Part shown: positions 7,827 through 10,684 of the stretch, in pieces
Layout of the letters: each line of letters begins with the position of its first letter
How positions within the stretch are numbered: position 1 is the stretch's first letter
Source of the DNA: Cephalothrix spiralis
Taxonomy: Eukaryota; Nemertea; Palaeonemertea; Archinemertea; Cephalotrichidae
NCBI GenBank assembly: GCA_032353305.1
Contig: JAUCNG010396367.1
Coordinates: 1 to 10,684, forward strand
Reading direction: 5' to 3'
DNA length: 10,684 nt
Notes under the pieces: model-generated
Told to the model about the DNA's origin: nothing
The model's database searches: none
Seen by the model: only the letters and a program-made list of their open reading frames with translations
Program-made: the position numbers and the translations under genes

Positions 7827-7832
7827 GTCCAA

Positions 7833-8427
7833 ATGGCTGAAATTGGTAACCAAAACATACAATCAACTGTGAGTGTTGATGATGGCAACAGTGTAGTCAG
7901 GGAGCTAGATGCTGCTTCTCATCACTGCTTGAATGATGCATTTGCTTTTTTGAAATATCGGAATCTTGAATTGGAAGAAAAGAATAGGACTCTTTCAAAA
8001 AAGATCCAGGAATCGACAATGGCACAGTTTTCGTCAAGTCCCCATACAGCTGAAAAAATGACTGGCTTTGAAAATGGACCAAAAACTACAGATGAAAGTG
8101 AATTATTGAATCATTTGAAGGAGCGATGTCAGATGATTGAGAGTAACAATGTACAGATGTCTGATGAAAATATACTGCTGAAAAATGAGATGAAGAAATC
8201 AAATCAAACTAATCGTACCATGATTAATGATTTGAATGAAAAAATCAAGAAACTTGATATTGAAAATGAAGACCACATTCGAGAAAATTTGAGTTCACAG
8301 AAGAAAACTCAGTTTTTAGAAAAACAGTTGTCCGAATTAAAAACAATCAATCAACGCTTAGAAGAGGAAAAGCAAAGTACATTTCAGAAACAGTTTGATG
8401 ATGTGCTCAAAACTATGCCTAATTCAG
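7833..8427 (+). CDS. Adaptor-like gene, first coding exon
   Basis: The exon begins at 7827 after the acceptor TTTACTTTCAG; six leader bases precede the ATG at 7833, which has G at +4. It encodes 198 residues plus one base and ends at the CAG|GTTAGT donor. The frame is open upstream to an ATG at 7788, but that stretch is the polypyrimidine tract and is read as intron. Confidence 0.85.
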
Positions 8428-10684
8428 GTTAGTATATTACCCGAGAGAAAGAATTAATAAAAAATTTACAGTGTATTCTAATAAAATAGAAACCGTCGCG
8501 ATAACATCACATTATGACTAGAAATAATATCGTTTCTCTTCTAAATGAATACAATTTGGCACATATCCTTTCAAAGACAAGGGGGCTACACATCGACTTT
8601 TTCCATAGGCCGAAAACCATATTGTAAAATTAAAATTAAAGAACTTCCCGGTTCTTAAAAAGGGTTATTTAAGATTTTTTTATCCGATTCACAACCATAT
8701 TTAAGAGTTAATAATAAAACGACAAATTCACTGCAATTATTTACATTCAGAGTGATGAAAAATCTCACCCTCTGGATTTATAATATGATGTAGGTGATGG
8801 GAAATGAAAAATGAGTTTTTCGGTAGAATAATGTAGCTTAGTTTTGAACAGATCAGGACTAATAGCCGTCATTAAATCACAATGTGACGTTGAAATATGG
8901 TCCTTTTTTGGAATTCTTGAAAGTTTTGGTTAAGAGTTTTAAATCCGGAAGGCTAAAATTTCTCAGACGACACTGAAGTTTATTAAAGAAAAAATGTGTA
9001 TTTTTCGGATTTAACGCATGTTTTTTCTGTCTACAATTTCAGGTTTCATTTTAACAATTTGAGATATACTATGGGATTTGAAAACCCACTTAGTTCAAGT
9101 GAGCGTATCCCCTTCAACATTAGCTTTTTAATGACCACTCAATTTAAGACTGGTCCCCTTTTTCAATTCGAAAATTGGAGTTTTCAAATACAAGTACATG
9201 TAAGTGAGTGGCTCTTCCGTGAATCATTCTCACCTGTCAGAGTGTCACCCTGCAGCTGCTTGGCTAGCTATTATGAAATATGATATAATACCATGGGAAC
9301 GAGGATGTCCGTGAATACCAGCCACAATTTAGGGAAAATTAGTAAACTTGTCGAAACGCAATCTTTCCACTTTTACGCGCTTTTTCCGCATTCATTTCTT
9401 AATCTTCACTCTTGCATATACCTCGGTAATATTGCTATTTATCTCAAATTTATACTAATAGTAGCCATTAATTTATATTTCAGAGAGCATTCTTGAAGTC
9501 TCAATTTTAGAATCATTGAAAAATGAATTACTTGAACGACGGACACAGATGTCTCAACTCCGTAAAGTAATTAAGTCACAACAACAAATTATTATTCAAT
9601 TACACAAGAAGGAAGTGGATCGTGCAAGTGAATTACGAACACGAAAAAGCGAAAGTAAGTTTATTTTCACCCTCGTTCTAAGGCTATGTGCACTCATTGG
9701 TTTTAGGGGTTAATAGATGGGGTAATGAAACGTTTTTATCGCTAATTTCCTCGATTTCTCTAAATCCCTTTCACTTTAAAACTGGATTTAATACACTCAT
9801 TGCTTATTTTCCGCTGAATGATCTTCTTAGCACGTGAAACAAATCAAAATTAAATGACTATTTCTAAATCAACTCCAAAATCTTCAATTGTTATACCTCA
9901 TAAAGTGCATATAACGAGCCCGGTATTGACGTCAGGAGACTGAGATTATCATCGGAACCGTCGTAGTGTTTTTTCGGAAAACATCTGCACCTGTTTGCAA
10001 AGCAAAATCAAAGTAGCCCAAGCTAAAAACTTGCCTGACCAGCCAATCATGTTTAATTTATAATAAATCGTATTAAAAAAACCTATAGATGTTTTGCTTG
10101 GTCAAATTTTGTCCAAAAAAACTGTACTCCACCGACTAGGGACATAACTTAAGATATCAGTTTAAACTAAACAGTATTTCCAAAGACCTGTAACCTCATT
10201 ATTTATAAGATAACCATGAAAAACTATAGAGAAAATCTACATTCATATGTGAATCAATAAGATCAGATACTTATGAAGTAAGTATCTGATAAGATAGATA
10301 TCGGTATATTAGTTGAAATGCTAATCTTGTTTATCTTTTAAAAACGCTTATATTAAATAATCTATTGATCGTGGATCATTAAATTTTATATTTTATTATG
10401 TGTTTCAATTGTGAATCGCTAGTGAAAGCACGAGCGAGTCTGCTCTACTCGGGTGCTCTCTCGCGCAATTTCGATTCTCATTAATCGACGAACATTGGTC
10501 TTTAAAATGTCACCAATGACTCTTCCCCAATAATCTAAAAAGGCTGTGGTTAATTAATCTGGGTACTGGTTTAACTCTTGATGGTGGCTCAAGTAGAAGA
10601 AGAAAAGTTTGTGACTCTCACGAAGAAAAAATAAACTGTTGTATTTTTCAGAATCCTTCCGATCTTCTGAGAATGCTTCACAAT
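7833..10684 (+). CDS. Coiled-coil protein, probable AZI2/TBKBP1/TANK-like TBK1 adaptor, 5' part
   Basis: Three exons (7833-8427, 9484-9654 and 10652 onward) join in matching phase to 266 residues and continue past the right edge. The protein is hydrophilic and mostly helical: a coiled coil at about 33-62, a Ser/Pro-rich linker at 60-85, a long coiled coil at 86-190 and another at 205-245. The first coiled coil aligns without gaps to the N-terminal coiled coil I recall for AZI2/NAP1, sharing L, A-aromatic, K, R, E, N, L, K and I at fixed spacing. Residues 221-238 (MSQLRKVIKSQQQIIIQL) follow the M-S-x-L-x-x-V-x-x-x-Q-x-x-hydrophobic pattern of the TBK1-binding domain. Those proteins scaffold TBK1/IKK-epsilon in innate signalling and selective autophagy. 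The ATG at 7833 follows an acceptor, so the 5' leader is spliced from upstream. The gene model is firm; the family call is an inference, and other coiled-coil adaptors remain possible. Confidence 0.7.
8428..9483 (+). other. Intron 1 of the adaptor-like gene
   Basis: A 1056-bp phase-1 intron. It holds an inverted pair ATTTGAAAAC (9076-9085) / GTTTTCAAAT (9180-9189). The 95-codon open frame at 8996-9283 shows no domain and is treated as chance. Confidence 0.65.
9484..9654 (+). CDS. Adaptor-like gene, second coding exon
   Basis: The acceptor TTTATATTTCAG ends at 9483 and the donor GTAAGT is at 9655-9660. The exon's first two bases complete a split Glu codon. The peptide ESILEVSILESLKNELL continues into the candidate TBK1-binding motif and then QLHKKEVDRASELRTR. 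Using the next AG two bases later would give an early stop, which supports this acceptor. Confidence 0.85.
10262..10290. repeat. Perfect 12-bp hairpin in intron 2 of the adaptor-like gene
   Basis: ATCAGATACTTA and its exact complement flank the loop TGAAG. The stem has no mismatch. Confidence 0.8.
10413..10477. repeat. Imperfect long hairpin in intron 2 of the adaptor-like gene
   Basis: Three nested pairs are collinear: GAATCG/CGATTC (10413, 10472), AGCAC/GTGCT (10427, 10453) and GAGT/ACTC (10436, 10447), around the loop CTGCTCT. It is GC-richer than its surroundings. Confidence 0.45.
10652..10684 (+). CDS. Adaptor-like gene, third coding exon, cut by the window end
   Basis: The acceptor TTGTATTTTTCAG ends at 10651. 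The two first bases complete a split Lys codon and the frame reads SFRSSENASQ, a Ser-rich and probably disordered stretch. It is short, so it rests on the acceptor and phase match. Confidence 0.65.

Larger units (their letters stand above)
9655..10651 (+). other. Intron 2 of the adaptor-like gene
   Basis: A 997-bp phase-1 intron. Apart from the two hairpins near its 3' half nothing is recognised. Confidence 0.6.

Noticed and set aside
7788-7832. Upstream in-frame ATG extending the adaptor-like protein by 15 residues
   Set aside because: The added stretch is the polypyrimidine tract and AG of a splice acceptor, so translation most likely starts at 7833.
8996-9283. 95-codon plus-strand open frame between two exons of the adaptor-like gene
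   Set aside because: The flanking exons join in phase without it, and it has no domain.
1-10684. CRISPR array, phage or bacterial defence system
   Set aside because: There are no regularly spaced repeats and no operon structure; spliced exons and a SINE show this is animal DNA.

Overview
The window is spliced animal DNA from a large, repeat-rich genome. It is AT-rich, it carries exons with GT/AG splice sites and conserved intron phases, and its introns hold a tRNA-derived SINE and a hAT-like non-autonomous transposon. Scattered TACATGTA-type words, an uninterrupted NHL-repeat reading frame and the SINE type suggest a lophotrochozoan, most likely a bivalve or other mollusc. That placement is an inference from style, because no marker gene is present.

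Three protein-coding genes can be supported. (1) At the left edge, plus strand, is the 3' part of an NHL-repeat (TRIM/LIN-41-like beta-propeller) protein that runs in from outside the window and stops at 700. (2) Most of the left half, minus strand, is the 5' part of a D-xylulose kinase gene (XYLB). Six short coding exons (5965-5918, 4523-4441, 3986-3917, 3740-3660, 2823-2737, 1626-1534) join without a phase break into 154 residues of the FGGY kinase N-terminal domain, starting from the initiator ATG. The rest of the gene must lie beyond the left edge. If so, the NHL gene sits inside, and antisense to, the sixth intron. (3) The right half, plus strand, holds the first coding exons (7833-8427, 9484-9654 and 10652 to the end) of a coiled-coil protein. 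Its N-terminal coiled coil and a later short motif resemble the TBK1/IKK-epsilon adaptors AZI2/NAP1, TBKBP1/SINTBAD and TANK.

XYLB and the adaptor-like gene are arranged head to head, with about 1.9 kb between their ATGs. The likely shared promoter is 6000-6320, with a perfect CRE palindrome, an ETS-type site and two YY1-like ATGGCG elements. One of the YY1-like elements contains the ATG of a short upstream ORF in the XYLB leader. A GC-rich block of degenerate repeats (about 7010-7330) lies between this promoter and the adaptor-like coding start.

The introns carry a 469-bp hAT-like MITE with an apparent 5-bp target duplication (1774-2242), a decayed symmetric fold-back element (about 2354-2587), the SINE (about 5130-5402) and several hairpins. 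I found no CRISPR array, functional tRNA or rRNA gene, or bacterial operon. The most useful result is the recovery of two spliced genes whose short exons are mostly invisible to simple open-reading-frame scanning.
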